From Pseudomonadota bacterium (GTDB lineage Bacteria; Pseudomonadota; Alphaproteobacteria; Sphingomonadales; Sphingomonadaceae), in contig JAEWZX010000013.1 in assembly GCA_023394965.1 (NCBI GenBank), positions 146,971 to 210,970 on the forward strand: 64,000 nt of DNA, written 5' to 3'. The notes under the pieces were generated by a model. The model ran no database searches and had not been told where the DNA came from. It saw only the letters and a program-made list of their open reading frames with translations. Within the stretch, counting starts at the first letter, position 1. Each line of letters starts with the position of its first letter. Of this stretch, positions 26,184 to 34,965 are shown piece after piece. Both the position numbers and the translations under genes were made by a program.

Positions 26184-27968
26184 ATGAGAGCGTTACTGGC
26201 CGGAGTTGCTGCCCTTGCCCTGGCTGCCAGCCCTGCGATTGCGCAAGGCCCGGCGCAAAAGCGCAGTGTCGAGCAGCAGATCGGCGCGGGTGGCCGCCCG
26301 GTCGGCGCAAACTGGTCTCGCAGTCCGATCATCGCGCAGCACGGAATGGCGGCGACGGCTCATCCACTGGCGACACAGATCGCGCTCGATATCCTCAAGG
26401 ACGGTGGCAGCGCGGTCGACGCGGCCATCGCCGCCAACGCGGCGCTGGGACTGATGGAGCCCACCGGCAACGGCATCGGCGGCGATCTGTTCGCCATCAT
26501 CCATGATCCGGCAAGCGGTAAGCTGTACGGGATCAACGGGTCCGGCCGCAGCCCCAGGGGCCAGACGCTCGCCCAGCTCAAAGCCAAGCTCGGCGGGGCA
26601 GATGCCCTGCCCCCATACGGCGCGCTGCCAGTCACCGTGCCGGGGACAGTCGATGCCTGGTTCGCCATGCACGCACGCTTCGGCAAGCGGAGTATGGCGG
26701 AAAACCTCGCCCCGGCGGTCCGTTATGCCCGCGAAGGCCATCCGATCGCGCCCGTCATCGGCATGTATCTCGACCGCGCGTTCAAGGCATTTTCCGCGCG
26801 GCAGGACGAATTCGATTTCACCAACGCCCGCAAGGTCTGGTTCGCCGACGGCGCAGCGCCCGAAGCTGGCGAGATCTTCCGCAATCCCGACCTTGCCGAT
26901 ACGCTGGAGACAATCGGGCGCGAGGGACGCGATGCCTATTATGATGGCGCCTTGACCGATGTGATGGTGGATTATCTGCGCAGCCAGGGCAGCGCCATGA
27001 CCCACGTCGACTTCGCATCCCACGCCAGCGAATGGGTAGAGCCTGCCTGCGCCGAGTACAAAAACGGTTACGAACTGTGCGAGCTGCCCCCCAACAGCCA
27101 GGGCTTTGCGGCACTCCAGATGGTCAATATCCTTAAGAATATCGATCTTTCGCAATGGGAACGCGGCAGCCCGGAGGCGATGCATTACATGGTCGAGGCC
27201 AAGCGGATCGCCTATGCCGATGTCGCGCGCTTCTATGCCGATCCGGCCTTCGGCAAATTCCCGGAAGAGCTGCTGTCCGACGAATATGGCGCGCTGCGGT
27301 TCAAGCTGATCGATCCTGCCAAGGCTACACCGGAATTCGGCCCCGGCGAACCCAAGCTGGAGGGGGAAGGCGACACGACCTATATGACCGTGGTCGATGG
27401 CGATGGCATGATGGTCAGCCTCATCCAGTCGAACTATCGCGGCATGGGGGGCGGACTGGTCGCGCCCGGCACCGGCTTCATGTTTCAGGACCGCGGCGAA
27501 CTGTTCAGCCTCGATCCTGCCCATCCCAATGCCTATCAACCCGGCAAGCGCCCTTTCCACACGATCATCCCGGCCTTCGTGAAGAAGGATGGCCAGCCTT
27601 ACATGACGCTGGGGCTGATGGGCGGCGGCATGCAGCCGCAGGGCCATGTGCAGGTGCTGGTCAATATCGTCGATTACGGCATGAATCTGCAGGAAGCGGG
27701 CGATGCCGCGCGTTTCAACCACGATGGTGGGCCGCAGCCGACCGAAGCGCTGAACGGGCCCTATGCCGATCCACTTGGTACACTGTTCGTCGAAGCCGGC
27801 ATTCCCACGGCCACGGTGGAGCGATTGCGCGCCATGGGCCACAAGGTCGATGTGGTCGACAATGGCATCATGTTCGGCGGATATCAGGCCATTGCCCGCG
27901 ATCCCGAAACCGGCGTACTGACCGGTGCGACGGAAATGCGCAAGGACGGGCAGGCCAGCGGATACTGA
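26184..27968 (+). CDS. ggt: gamma-glutamyltransferase
   Basis: GGT cleaves gamma-glutamyl bonds of glutathione and related peptides in the periplasm. The 594-aa precursor has a signal peptide (MRALLAGVAALALAASPAIA) and would self-cleave before the catalytic Thr in GDTTYMTVVDGDG. GGSAVDAAIAANAALGLMEP and GNGIGGDLFAII form the large-subunit substrate region, and GLMGGGMQPQGHVQVL is the conserved small-subunit motif. AAGGAGACGAGT before the ATG is a strong ribosome site. It is convergent with the siderophore-type receptor gene. Confidence 0.95.
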   Translation: MRALLAGVAALALAASPAIAQGPAQKRSVEQQIGAGGRPVGANWSRSPIIAQHGMAATAHPLATQIALDILKDGGSAVDAAIAANAALGLMEPTGNGIGGDLFAIIHDPASGKLYGINGSGRSPRGQTLAQLKAKLGGADALPPYGALPVTVPGTVDAWFAMHARFGKRSMAENLAPAVRYAREGHPIAPVIGMYLDRAFKAFSARQDEFDFTNARKVWFADGAAPEAGEIFRNPDLADTLETIGREGRDAYYDGALTDVMVDYLRSQGSAMTHVDFASHASEWVEPACAEYKNGYELCELPPNSQGFAALQMVNILKNIDLSQWERGSPEAMHYMVEAKRIAYADVARFYADPAFGKFPEELLSDEYGALRFKLIDPAKATPEFGPGEPKLEGEGDTTYMTVVDGDGMMVSLIQSNYRGMGGGLVAPGTGFMFQDRGELFSLDPAHPNAYQPGKRPFHTIIPAFVKKDGQPYMTLGLMGGGMQPQGHVQVLVNIVDYGMNLQEAGDAARFNHDGGPQPTEALNGPYADPLGTLFVEAGIPTATVERLRAMGHKVDVVDNGIMFGGYQAIARDPETGVLTGATEMRKDGQASGY

Positions 27969-27998
27969 AGCCGCTGCGGCCCGCCCTGCCCCGACAGA

Positions 27999-30185
27999 CT
28001 AGAAGTCGACCGAGACCGATCCGCGGAACGTGCGCGGGCGGCCCTGCAACAGGCGCGCGGTGTCGCCCGATCCGAAGGCACTGTAAGACGAGCTCCAGAA
28101 TCGTTCGTCGGTCACATTGTCCACGCCGAACCGTAGGGTGAGCGGCGCGCCGCCAGCCGCCAGCACATAGCGCGCACCCAGATCGAGCGTGGTCCAATCG
28201 TCCAGAGAGCTGGTGTTGGTCGCATTCGCCGCCTGCTCGCCAGTGTGGATGACCCGTCCGGTCAGGGTGAAGCCCGGCACGAAGGGCACGTCCCATTCGA
28301 CATTGGCGTTGAGCGTGTAATCGGGCACGCCCAGCGCGTCGTTCCCCTCGTTCACGCCACCCGGTGTGCGCTTCAGTTCCGCATCGATCACCGATCCGCC
28401 GGCGATCAGGCGCAGGCCATCGGTCGGCTGCACGGTAAAGAACAGTTCGATGCCCCGATTGCGCTGCTCGCCATACCGGCCATAGCGCAGTTGGCCCGGT
28501 GCGTCCGGATCGCTGCCCAGATAGGTGCTGGGCTGTTCGATCGTAAACAGCGCCAGGCTCGCCTGTACCCGGTCGAAGCCGATCTTGCCGCCGACTTCAT
28601 ACTGCACGGAACGGGCGGGTGCCAGCAACTGGCCACCGTTTGTCACCGGCAGCTCGCCTGCCTCGGGATTATCCGGGTCGATACCTGTGAGGGGCGCACG
28701 CGAACCTGGCTGAAGCCCTTCGATACGATTGGCAAACAGCGAAACCTGTTCGGTCGGCTTCACCACCAGCCCGATGACGGGAGTGATCGCACTGCTGCTC
28801 AACCGCCCGGTAAAATCGCCATTCGCGACATTGTAGCTCTTCTGCGTGATTTCCTGCAGTCGCAACCCGCCCGTCAACAGGATGCGATCATCCCAGAACC
28901 CGATAGTATCGGAGGCAAAGGCGCTCAGCTGCACCGACCGCGCTTTGGGATTGGGATCGTCCATATCACCACTGGCATAGGTGCTGACGGTGGGAAGCGG
29001 CGCGTCGACCGGATCGTAGAGATTGGTCGCGTAACCGGCACGGAAATCATAGGCGGTGCGGAATTCCTGCCAGCTGATATTCCCGCCGAAATTGATCTCA
29101 TGAGTTACCGCTTCGCCCAACTTGACACGCAAGCCTGCTTCCACGGCTTCATTGTTGATGCGGGCCGGGATTATGGAAGAACTGATGGTGGCGGCACCGG
29201 TCGCAGCATCGGTGACGGTGATCCCGCCATAGGTGCCTTCTTCGTTCCCATCCAGCGCGCCGGCAGTGACATAAAGCATGGCGTTGTCCGCCACATCATA
29301 TTCGATCCGCGCCAGGCCGAAGATATCGCGCAGTTCGGTGCTTGCGAAGGACGGACCATAATTGAGAGCGGATTCTGGCACGTCGGGGATGATGCCGTTA
29401 CCGATCACGACCTGCGGGCGCAGATGGTTCACCTCGTAACGCTGATAGGCACCGTCCAGTGTGACCCGCAGATTGTCCGTCGTCCAGTCGAACGAAGCGC
29501 CGCCTACGATGGTACGGCGAAACTCGTCGTTCACTGCCACATCGCCGCTGCGAAAGGCGCCGTTGACGCGCACGCCGAACTGCCCGTTTGCGCCAAAGCG
29601 GCGGGCGACATCCGCGCTGCCGCCGAAATGGGCATCTGACAGGAAGCTCGCGGTCACCCGCGTCAGCGGGCTTTCACCGGCACGCTTCAATTGCAAGCTC
29701 ACATTGCCACCGATCCCGGTACCACCCGGTGCCGCGCCATTGAGAAACGCATTGGCACCGTTCAGCACCTGCACACCCGAATACAGTTCGGGCGCGACCA
29801 ACTGGCGCGGCGTGATACCGTAAAGCCCGTTCATCCCGATATCATCGCCATAAAGCGGGAAGCCGCGGATCACGAACTGTTCGGCCGCATTGCCAAAAGC
29901 GTAGGTCGTGCGGATAGAAGGATCGTTTTCCAGCACCTCGCCCAGCGTCAGCGGCTGCTGGTTCAGGATAAGGCTTTCATCGAACGTCCGCACGACGAAT
30001 GGCACATCGAGTGCATCCTTGTCCCCTAGAACGCCCAGTTCACCGCCCGCGATCACTTCGGTCTGGTTGGCCCGCTGGGCCGTGACGACGATAACCTCTT
30101 GCGATGTCTGGTCCTGCGCCTGCGCAGGCGCTGCCAGCGCCGCGGCAATGGCAAAGGCCGGAAGCGGGAGGTGGTGCAGTTTCAT
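27999..30185 (-). CDS. TonB-dependent siderophore-type receptor
   Basis: A 728-aa outer-membrane receptor with a signal peptide (MKLHHLPLPAFAIAAALAAP, cut near AQAQ). The plug carries VIVVTAQRANQTEV and then VPFVVRTFDESLI, LGEVLENDPSIRTTYAFGN, FVIRGFPL and NGLYGITPRQL, the pattern of FhuE/FcuA-like ferric siderophore receptors. The barrel ends RTFRGSVSVDF with a terminal Phe. It is the third gene of an operon with a PepSY membrane protein and a 63-aa membrane protein; the gap upstream is 44 bases. The operon starts at a Fur-like box, supporting iron uptake. The exact siderophore is unknown. Confidence 0.92.
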   Translation of the reverse strand: MKLHHLPLPAFAIAAALAAPAQAQDQTSQEVIVVTAQRANQTEVIAGGELGVLGDKDALDVPFVVRTFDESLILNQQPLTLGEVLENDPSIRTTYAFGNAAEQFVIRGFPLYGDDIGMNGLYGITPRQLVAPELYSGVQVLNGANAFLNGAAPGGTGIGGNVSLQLKRAGESPLTRVTASFLSDAHFGGSADVARRFGANGQFGVRVNGAFRSGDVAVNDEFRRTIVGGASFDWTTDNLRVTLDGAYQRYEVNHLRPQVVIGNGIIPDVPESALNYGPSFASTELRDIFGLARIEYDVADNAMLYVTAGALDGNEEGTYGGITVTDAATGAATISSSIIPARINNEAVEAGLRVKLGEAVTHEINFGGNISWQEFRTAYDFRAGYATNLYDPVDAPLPTVSTYASGDMDDPNPKARSVQLSAFASDTIGFWDDRILLTGGLRLQEITQKSYNVANGDFTGRLSSSAITPVIGLVVKPTEQVSLFANRIEGLQPGSRAPLTGIDPDNPEAGELPVTNGGQLLAPARSVQYEVGGKIGFDRVQASLALFTIEQPSTYLGSDPDAPGQLRYGRYGEQRNRGIELFFTVQPTDGLRLIAGGSVIDAELKRTPGGVNEGNDALGVPDYTLNANVEWDVPFVPGFTLTGRVIHTGEQAANATNTSSLDDWTTLDLGARYVLAAGGAPLTLRFGVDNVTDERFWSSSYSAFGSGDTARLLQGRPRTFRGSVSVDF

Positions 30186-30229
30186 TTCCTGATCTTTCTT
30201 GAAGGATAGTATTGATAAGTGCGGGGCAA

Positions 30230-30421
30230 TCAGCGGGATCTGCGCAGCAGACCCGCGATGAGAACGGCAGGGGCACTGCCAACCAGGATCCAGGCGGCGA
30301 CATCGCGCAGGCCGTCCCCAGTGAGGCCGAGAACCAATCCCCCGATCGAGGCGAAGCCGATAGCGAGAGGCCAGCGAAAAATCGTGCCCGTGCTTTGCGG
30401 GTGAAGCGTACGATGATTCAT
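30230..30421 (-). CDS. 63-aa two-helix membrane protein of an iron-uptake operon
   Basis: A small protein starting MNHRTLHPQSTGTIFRWPLA, with hydrophobic segments at about residues 18-34 and 41-58 and a terminal RRSR. Its ATG overlaps the stop of the PepSY gene (ATGA at 30418-30421), so it is translationally coupled. Small two-helix proteins at this position between PepSY proteins and TonB receptors are common in sphingomonads, but I know no assigned function. It may assist the PepSY protein in ferric-siderophore reduction. Confidence 0.75.
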   Translation of the reverse strand: MNHRTLHPQSTGTIFRWPLAIGFASIGGLVLGLTGDGLRDVAAWILVGSAPAVLIAGLLRRSR

Positions 30422-31575
30422 GCCCGCATTCCCTTGCGTGCGCCCTGGGCGATTTCTTCGATCCGGCGGTCTATTTCGCCGCCGCGGCGGCGCAGCCACA
30501 GAAACAGGCCGGTCCACAGCACCCAGATCGTCGCCAGCGTCAGCAGCGCCCACAGAACCTTGAGCGGCAACCCGCCATAATCGCCAAAATGCAGCGGTTT
30601 CGACATCATCAGCGCCTGGTTGATTACCGGCATGGTTCGCGCGTCGGTCAGCTCGCCCGTCTCCGCATCGACGAGCGCGGGGGTCAGCAGATGTTCGGTG
30701 ACCGGGCGGTCCCCCTGGAAGAAAATCGCATAATGATGGCCCGAACTCCACGATCCGCCGGGGAAGCCGATAAATTGCGGATGGCGGCCAGGCAGCGCGT
30801 CCTGCGCCGCAGCCATTGCTGCATCGAGGGACCCATAGTCGCCCGGCGGCAAGGGCTCTGCATCGGAATAGGCTGCCGTCATCTCTGCGATCTCGCCATT
30901 GCGCCATGCATCGGTAAGCGGATCGGCAAAGGCGTTAATGGCACCGGTTGCACCGACGACCAGCGCCCAGACCAGGGTGACGATACCGATGAAATTATGC
31001 CGGTCCAGCCGCTTCACCCGCACGCTGCGCCGCGTGCGCAGCGTAGCGAACCGCAGCCGCCGCATGAACGGTGCATACAGAACGGTGCCCGATACCAACG
31101 CAACAAGGAAGCTGATGCCCATCATACCCAGAAAGAGCATTCCCGGCAGTCCCAGAAACATATCCGTATGCAGCTGCAACATGAAATCCAGCAGCGGATT
31201 GACAGGCGCGGGACCAAGTGCCTCACCCGTCGCCCGGTCTAGAAACTGGAGGTGCATTGCACTGCCCGGTGCATCCGGGGCAGGCCCGGTGGTCACGGTC
31301 AGCAGCGGGCTGTCCTGGCTGAACGCCATGAACAGCGGGACCTCGCCCGGTCGCTCTGCCAGCGCGCGCTCCAGCATCGCGTCGAGCGGCATGCCCCCTT
31401 CCGCCGAAGGTCCGCCGGCCAGCGAAGATTCGGTGTCGTAGCCCATGGCGGCATCGATCTCGTCATGGAAGATCAGCGGCAATCCCGTCACGCACAGCAT
31501 CAGCAGGAACGCCGTGGCGATCAGGCTGCTCCATTTGTGGATCAAGTACCAAATTCGGATAGTGTTTCGACTCAC
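30418..31575 (-). CDS. PepSY-associated TM-helix protein (putative iron-siderophore reductase)
   Basis: A 385-aa inner-membrane protein of the PepSY_TM family, related to FsrB/PiuB-like proteins that help release iron from siderophores. Helices are visible near the start (WSSLIATAFLLMLCVTGLPLIF), the middle (LFLGMMGISFLVALVSGTVLY and FIGIVTLVWALVVGATGAIN) and the end (VLWALLTLATIWVLWTGLFLWL). Conserved HKWSS, LHTDMFLG, RLDRHNFIG and the periplasmic PepSY-like parts are present. GTG 31575 is preferred; a TTG at 31611 would place the Fur-like box inside the leader codons. It is first in the operon. Confidence 0.88.
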   Translation of the reverse strand: MSRNTIRIWYLIHKWSSLIATAFLLMLCVTGLPLIFHDEIDAAMGYDTESSLAGGPSAEGGMPLDAMLERALAERPGEVPLFMAFSQDSPLLTVTTGPAPDAPGSAMHLQFLDRATGEALGPAPVNPLLDFMLQLHTDMFLGLPGMLFLGMMGISFLVALVSGTVLYAPFMRRLRFATLRTRRSVRVKRLDRHNFIGIVTLVWALVVGATGAINAFADPLTDAWRNGEIAEMTAAYSDAEPLPPGDYGSLDAAMAAAQDALPGRHPQFIGFPGGSWSSGHHYAIFFQGDRPVTEHLLTPALVDAETGELTDARTMPVINQALMMSKPLHFGDYGGLPLKVLWALLTLATIWVLWTGLFLWLRRRGGEIDRRIEEIAQGARKGMRA

Positions 31576-31609
31576 GCCCTGCCCGTTAGGAGCTTGGACC
31601 TTGTCTGGC

Positions 31610-31634
31610 AATGATAATCACTCGCAATATCATA
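31610..31634. promoter_or_regulatory. Fur-box-like operator upstream of the PepSY/receptor operon
   Basis: The left part AATGATAATCA matches the Fur half-site GATAATGATAATC region well. The right part CTCGCAATATCAT matches it less well. It lies 35-60 bases ahead of the GTG at 31575, where a repressor would block transcription. Iron control is supported by the receptor type, not proven. Confidence 0.45.
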
Positions 31635-31938
31635 CCTGGTCGACTGCGTTGCCATTTTCCTACACGTCGGTCTGGCGCTATAAAGCGCTGCATGAGCTTC
31701 CCGCCCCCCTCTCCCTTGTCCGATTCAGAAGTAGCCTCGCCCGTAGATTTTTTTGCGTCTGGACAGTGGTCCATGTGGTCCACTTGTCATGAAACGGAGC
31801 CCGAAGCTGAACGAGCGACAGTCGATGGGCAGCAGGCGCTCAAACGGCCCCACACGGCCAGAAGCTTGCTCGCCTGATTTCAAACATTGGTCATCCCGTT
31901 AGGAGAAAGTTAACCATAGGAGGTAAATACAGCGCGTA
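31635..31938. other. intergenic region between the iron operon and the extensin-like gene
   Basis: About 300 bases with no convincing gene. It contains a repeated TGGTCCA pair (TGGTCCATGTGGTCCA near 31770) and a consensus AGGAGGT at 31918-31924. That site is 14 bases from the next ATG, longer than usual. A 61-codon plus-strand frame from about 31691 lacks a ribosome site and family resemblance. Confidence 0.4.
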
Positions 31939-32610
31939 ATGCGACTGCAGCCCGCCCTTTCGATGCTTCTCCTCCTGGCGCTGGCGGGCTGCGGCGCAGT
32001 ACCCAGTTCCAAACAGCCCAACGAAAGGGTCGCAAAGCAGGCCGGGTCCGTCCCGGTCGCGGTCGCACGCCCGGAAGCGCGCCAGTGCCACGCCGAACTG
32101 GGGCAAACAGGATCGCGCTTCGCGCCTTTGTCGGACAAATATTACGGGGCTGGCTGCTCGACCACGAACAGTGTCAGCATTCAGGGTATCGCCGGCGATC
32201 GCGGCGAATTCGCGGTTACCAATCTGAGCGCGGTTGCCTGCCCGCTCGCCAGCACTTTTGCAGGATGGGCGCGCTTTGGCGTGGACCGTGCAGCACGCCA
32301 GATCCTCGGCAGTCCGCTTCAGCGGATCGAAACCATGGGCAGCTATTCCTGCCGCAACGTTGCAGGGACCGGACGTCTCAGCGCCCATTCGCGCGCGGAA
32401 GCCATCGATGTCTCCGCATTCGTCCTGGCCGATGGGCGGCGTATTTCAGTGCTGTCAGGCTGGAACGCCTCCCGCGACGAGCGCGAATTCCTGAGGGTCG
32501 TGCACCAGAGCGCGTGCAAACGCTTCGGCACCGTACTGGGGCCGGATTACAACAAGGCCCACCACGATCATTTCCATCTGGAACATGGCAGTGGCAGCTA
32601 TTGCCGTTAG
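31939..32610 (+). CDS. extensin-like C-terminal domain lipoprotein
   Basis: A 223-aa exported protein with a lipoprotein signal (MRLQPALSMLLLLALAGCGA; lipid Cys in AGCG). The mature part is the bacterial extensin-like domain: ACPLASTFAGWARFGVD, MGSYSCRNVAGTGRLSAHS, AEAIDVSAFVLADGRRISV and HHDHFHLEHG. The conserved Ser/His/Asp pattern and terminal HxDHFHLE resemble D-Ala-D-Ala carboxypeptidase (VanY/peptidase M15) metal sites. A cell-wall peptidase or binding role is therefore plausible, though unproven. It converges on the LuxR regulator gene with a 4-base overlap. Confidence 0.87.
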   Translation: MRLQPALSMLLLLALAGCGAVPSSKQPNERVAKQAGSVPVAVARPEARQCHAELGQTGSRFAPLSDKYYGAGCSTTNSVSIQGIAGDRGEFAVTNLSAVACPLASTFAGWARFGVDRAARQILGSPLQRIETMGSYSCRNVAGTGRLSAHSRAEAIDVSAFVLADGRRISVLSGWNASRDEREFLRVVHQSACKRFGTVLGPDYNKAHHDHFHLEHGSGSYCR

Positions 32611-33248
32611 GCCGCGTTCGCCCCCATGGTGGGATAGCTGTCGTCGCCAAGACGGGCTTCGAAAAACAGCCTGACAGCCTGGGCCAGGTGGTCGGCCTTC
32701 AACTTGGTCATCATGTTAGCGCGGTGGATTTCAACCGTGCGTGGGCTGATATGAAGCTGGCGAGCAATGACCTTGTTGCTGCACCCTTCAGTCAACCAGT
32801 CGAGCACCTGTCGCTCACGCGGGGAAAGATTGGCGATCCTGGTACGGGCTTCGGCAATCTTGCGCCTCGCCGCCGCGTGATCGTCGGCCCCATTCGCAAT
32901 TCGCGCAAGCGACTGGGATAGACGATCGGTACGCAGGGGCACCTTCATATAATCGATCACACCGGCCTTGATCGCCTCAACAACCTGTGCCGGTCGCGGA
33001 TCCTGCGAGGTCGCAATGACCGGAATCCACAAGCCTTTGCGGGACAGCGCCTGCACGACATCGAGAACACTGCCGTCCACCGGGTCGTCATAAGCGAGGA
33101 CTATTCCCGCATGGGGCGGTTGCTGCATCAGTTCAGGAAGGTTGGCGTAAATCTCGGAATGGAAGCCAAGGCCGTAAACCAGATGCGCCTGTTCCGCTCT
33201 ACATCGGCTATTGCCGCCTACGATATGTACCGTGTGTCTATCAGTCAT
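32607..33248 (-). CDS. LuxR/FixJ-type transcriptional regulator with degenerate receiver
   Basis: A 213-aa protein with a FixJ-like receiver (about 5-115) and a LuxR HTH (about 141-185: LSPRERQVLDWLTEGCSNKV, ISPRTVEIHRANMMTKL). In the receiver the acidic pocket reads HIVGGN, where FixJ-like proteins have DDD, and the phospho-acceptor Asp position is Ala52 in IVLAYDDP. The conserved Thr80 and Lys102 remain. It therefore probably acts without ordinary Asp phosphorylation, or through another signal. There is no neighbouring histidine kinase. Upstream, 33276-33350 carries several TTACC-type half-sites that may be autoregulatory. Confidence 0.88.
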   Translation of the reverse strand: MTDRHTVHIVGGNSRCRAEQAHLVYGLGFHSEIYANLPELMQQPPHAGIVLAYDDPVDGSVLDVVQALSRKGLWIPVIATSQDPRPAQVVEAIKAGVIDYMKVPLRTDRLSQSLARIANGADDHAAARRKIAEARTRIANLSPRERQVLDWLTEGCSNKVIARQLHISPRTVEIHRANMMTKLKADHLAQAVRLFFEARLGDDSYPTMGANAA

Positions 33249-33275
33249 GGCATCTGCCTGCGGGAGCCATGACTA

Positions 33276-33350
33276 ATGGGTAAATCCGTAGATTTACGGG
33301 TCCGGATTATTACCGATTGCAACGCAGGTTGATCAGGTAATTTTACCTAT
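33276..33350. promoter_or_regulatory. cluster of TTACCnAT half-sites and two palindromes
   Basis: Upstream of the LuxR-type gene are TTACCCAT (minus strand, 33283-33276), TTACGGGT (33294-33301), TTACCGAT (33310-33317), TTACCTGAT (minus strand, 33340-33332) and TTACCTAT (33343-33350). Two perfect inverted repeats overlap them: GTAAATC-CGTA-GATTTAC (33280-33297) and AGGTAA-TT-TTACCT (33335-33348). The heptamer TACCYAT resembles NarL/LuxR-family sites. Confidence 0.5.
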
Positions 33351-33380
33351 TCGCTACGCTGCGAGAATATGGCGGTTCAT

Positions 33381-34127
33381 CTAATCTTCTCTGTAGAAGC
33401 TGTAATCCGGCAGCGAATGGAATGCGTTTTTCAGCGCATCGCCCCAGCTCGACGAAATCGCCCGGAAATAAGGATCGTCATGTGTCACCCGGTGCTCGTG
33501 TTTCGCTTCGAAGCCATTGCGTTCAATGACTTGCAGGTCCAGCGGCAAGCCGACCGACAGGTTCGCCTTCAGCGTGGAATCGAAACTGACCATCAGCAGC
33601 TTCACCGCATCTTCCAAACTCATTCCCGGGTCATAGCCACGAATGATTATGGGGCGACCGTACTTGGTCTCGCCAATCTGGAAGAACGGTGTGTCGCGGC
33701 TCGCTTCGATGAAGTTGCCTTCGGGATAGACCATGAACAGGCGCGGTTCCATGCCGGCAATCTGGCCGGCGACAATGATGGATGCTGTAAACCGCCCCCT
33801 GCCCTTCAGGCCGTTTGCATCCTGCCGTTCGGCGATGATCATGCGGAGCAGCTTGCCGATTTCGGTCGCGACCTGAAACATCGTCGGTGATTTCAGGATA
33901 ATGTTGTCCCGTTCGTCGGGTTCTTTCATCCGTTCTTCGAGTTGGCTGATCACTGCCTGCGTGCTGGCCAGATTACCAGCGGTCAATAACGTAATGATCC
34001 TCTCGCCCGGAACGTTCCAGGTGAACATCTTGCGGAACACAGAGATGTTGTCGACGCCGGAATTCGTGCGCGTGTCGCTCATCAGGACAAGTCCCTTGTC
34101 GAGCATCATGCCCACGCAATAAGTCAT
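33381..34127 (-). CDS. Anbu-type proteasome-like peptidase
   Basis: A 248-aa member of the Anbu (bacterial ancestral beta-subunit-like) family of Ntn hydrolases. After Met removal the N-terminal residue is Thr (MTYCVGMMLDKGLVLMSDTR), as expected for the nucleophile. SDTRTNSGVDNISVFRKMF and GERIITLLTAGNLASTQAVI are typical; the C-terminal half includes VKLLMVSFDSTLKANLSVG and a strong basic-acidic tail. Anbu proteins form ring-like or helical assemblies without known unfoldase partner. It is last in an operon with a transglutaminase, an alpha-E protein and an ATP-grasp enzyme, the canonical Anbu neighbourhood. Physiological substrate unknown. Confidence 0.93.
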   Translation of the reverse strand: MTYCVGMMLDKGLVLMSDTRTNSGVDNISVFRKMFTWNVPGERIITLLTAGNLASTQAVISQLEERMKEPDERDNIILKSPTMFQVATEIGKLLRMIIAERQDANGLKGRGRFTASIIVAGQIAGMEPRLFMVYPEGNFIEASRDTPFFQIGETKYGRPIIIRGYDPGMSLEDAVKLLMVSFDSTLKANLSVGLPLDLQVIERNGFEAKHEHRVTHDDPYFRAISSSWGDALKNAFHSLPDYSFYRED

Positions 34128-34149
34128 CAGAAATTTCCTCTCGGCAGTT

Positions 34150-34965
34150 CTACTGCTGCACCTGCTGCTGCTCTACCGACACATCGACTTCGAGCACTGT
34201 CGAAGTCGTACCGAAGCTGATGCCGGTCACCGGGGCCGCATCGCGGTAATCCCGGCCCGTGGCAACCCTGACATATCGTTCGTCCGGGCTGATCCCGTTG
34301 GAAATGTCGAAGCCGACCCAGCCCAGCTTGTCGACATAGGCTTCCGCCCAGGCATGGCCGGCTTCCTGTTCCACACGGTCGTTCATCATCAGATAGCCGC
34401 TGACGTATCGCGCCGGAATGCCCAGCGAACGGGCGATGCCGATGAAGATATGCGCATGGTCCTGGCACACGCCGTTGGCCGCAGCGAAAGCTTCTTCCGC
34501 GCTGGTGCGTGAATGGGTTGTCCCGGTCTTGTATTCCACCCGATCGAGAATGGTTGCCGACAGGCGATGCAACGCGTCGAGCCGCCCCTCCACCCGCGCA
34601 TCCATGGTGCTGGCGAGCTTGCGCATGCCGGGGCCGGGATTGGTCTGCCCTGTCTGGGCCAGAAAGCTCCACAAAGGCAGGTGGCCGGCGTGGCGGCCGA
34701 TAACGCCCGCATGATCGTGCGTGTCGACCCGGCCGTGGCAGGTAACCGTAACCTGCTGGGTGCCGGTTTCCACCGATACGAGGTTCACAGTGTTGTGATG
34801 CTGATCTTCGTAAGTCAGTTCGGGGTGGGCGTTCTCATACTCCATTTCCCATTCGAGGATCTCCTGACCCTGCGTCTGTTTGGGTGTCAGGCGGAGGCGC
34901 TGCAGCGCATGGACGACGGGAGTATCGAAAAGATAGCGGGTGGTATGGCGGATAGAGAGGCGCAT
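34150..34965 (-). CDS. transglutaminase-like cysteine protease of the Anbu operon
   Basis: A 271-aa protein with an N-terminal bacterial transglutaminase-associated beta domain (MRLSIRHTTRYLFDTPVVHA). The papain-like transglutaminase core has catalytic Cys in ANGVCQDHAHIFIGIAR, His in AGHAWAEAYV and Asp in GFDISNG. ARSLGIPARYVSGYLM is a family hallmark. It may act as a peptidase or amide-forming enzyme. Its ATG overlaps the alpha-E stop (TGATG in reverse order, sharing one base) and Anbu follows 22 bases downstream, so all are co-expressed. Confidence 0.93.
   Translation of the reverse strand: MRLSIRHTTRYLFDTPVVHALQRLRLTPKQTQGQEILEWEMEYENAHPELTYEDQHHNTVNLVSVETGTQQVTVTCHGRVDTHDHAGVIGRHAGHLPLWSFLAQTGQTNPGPGMRKLASTMDARVEGRLDALHRLSATILDRVEYKTGTTHSRTSAEEAFAAANGVCQDHAHIFIGIARSLGIPARYVSGYLMMNDRVEQEAGHAWAEAYVDKLGWVGFDISNGISPDERYVRVATGRDYRDAAPVTGISFGTTSTVLEVDVSVEQQQVQQ

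Noticed and set aside
26193..27842. 549-codon minus-strand frame opposite ggt
   Set aside because: Antisense to a full gamma-glutamyltransferase with intact catalytic motifs; no family resemblance.
31691..31877. 61-codon plus-strand frame starting MSFPPPSPL
   Set aside because: No ribosome site, no family resemblance, and codon use unlike neighbours; probably chance.
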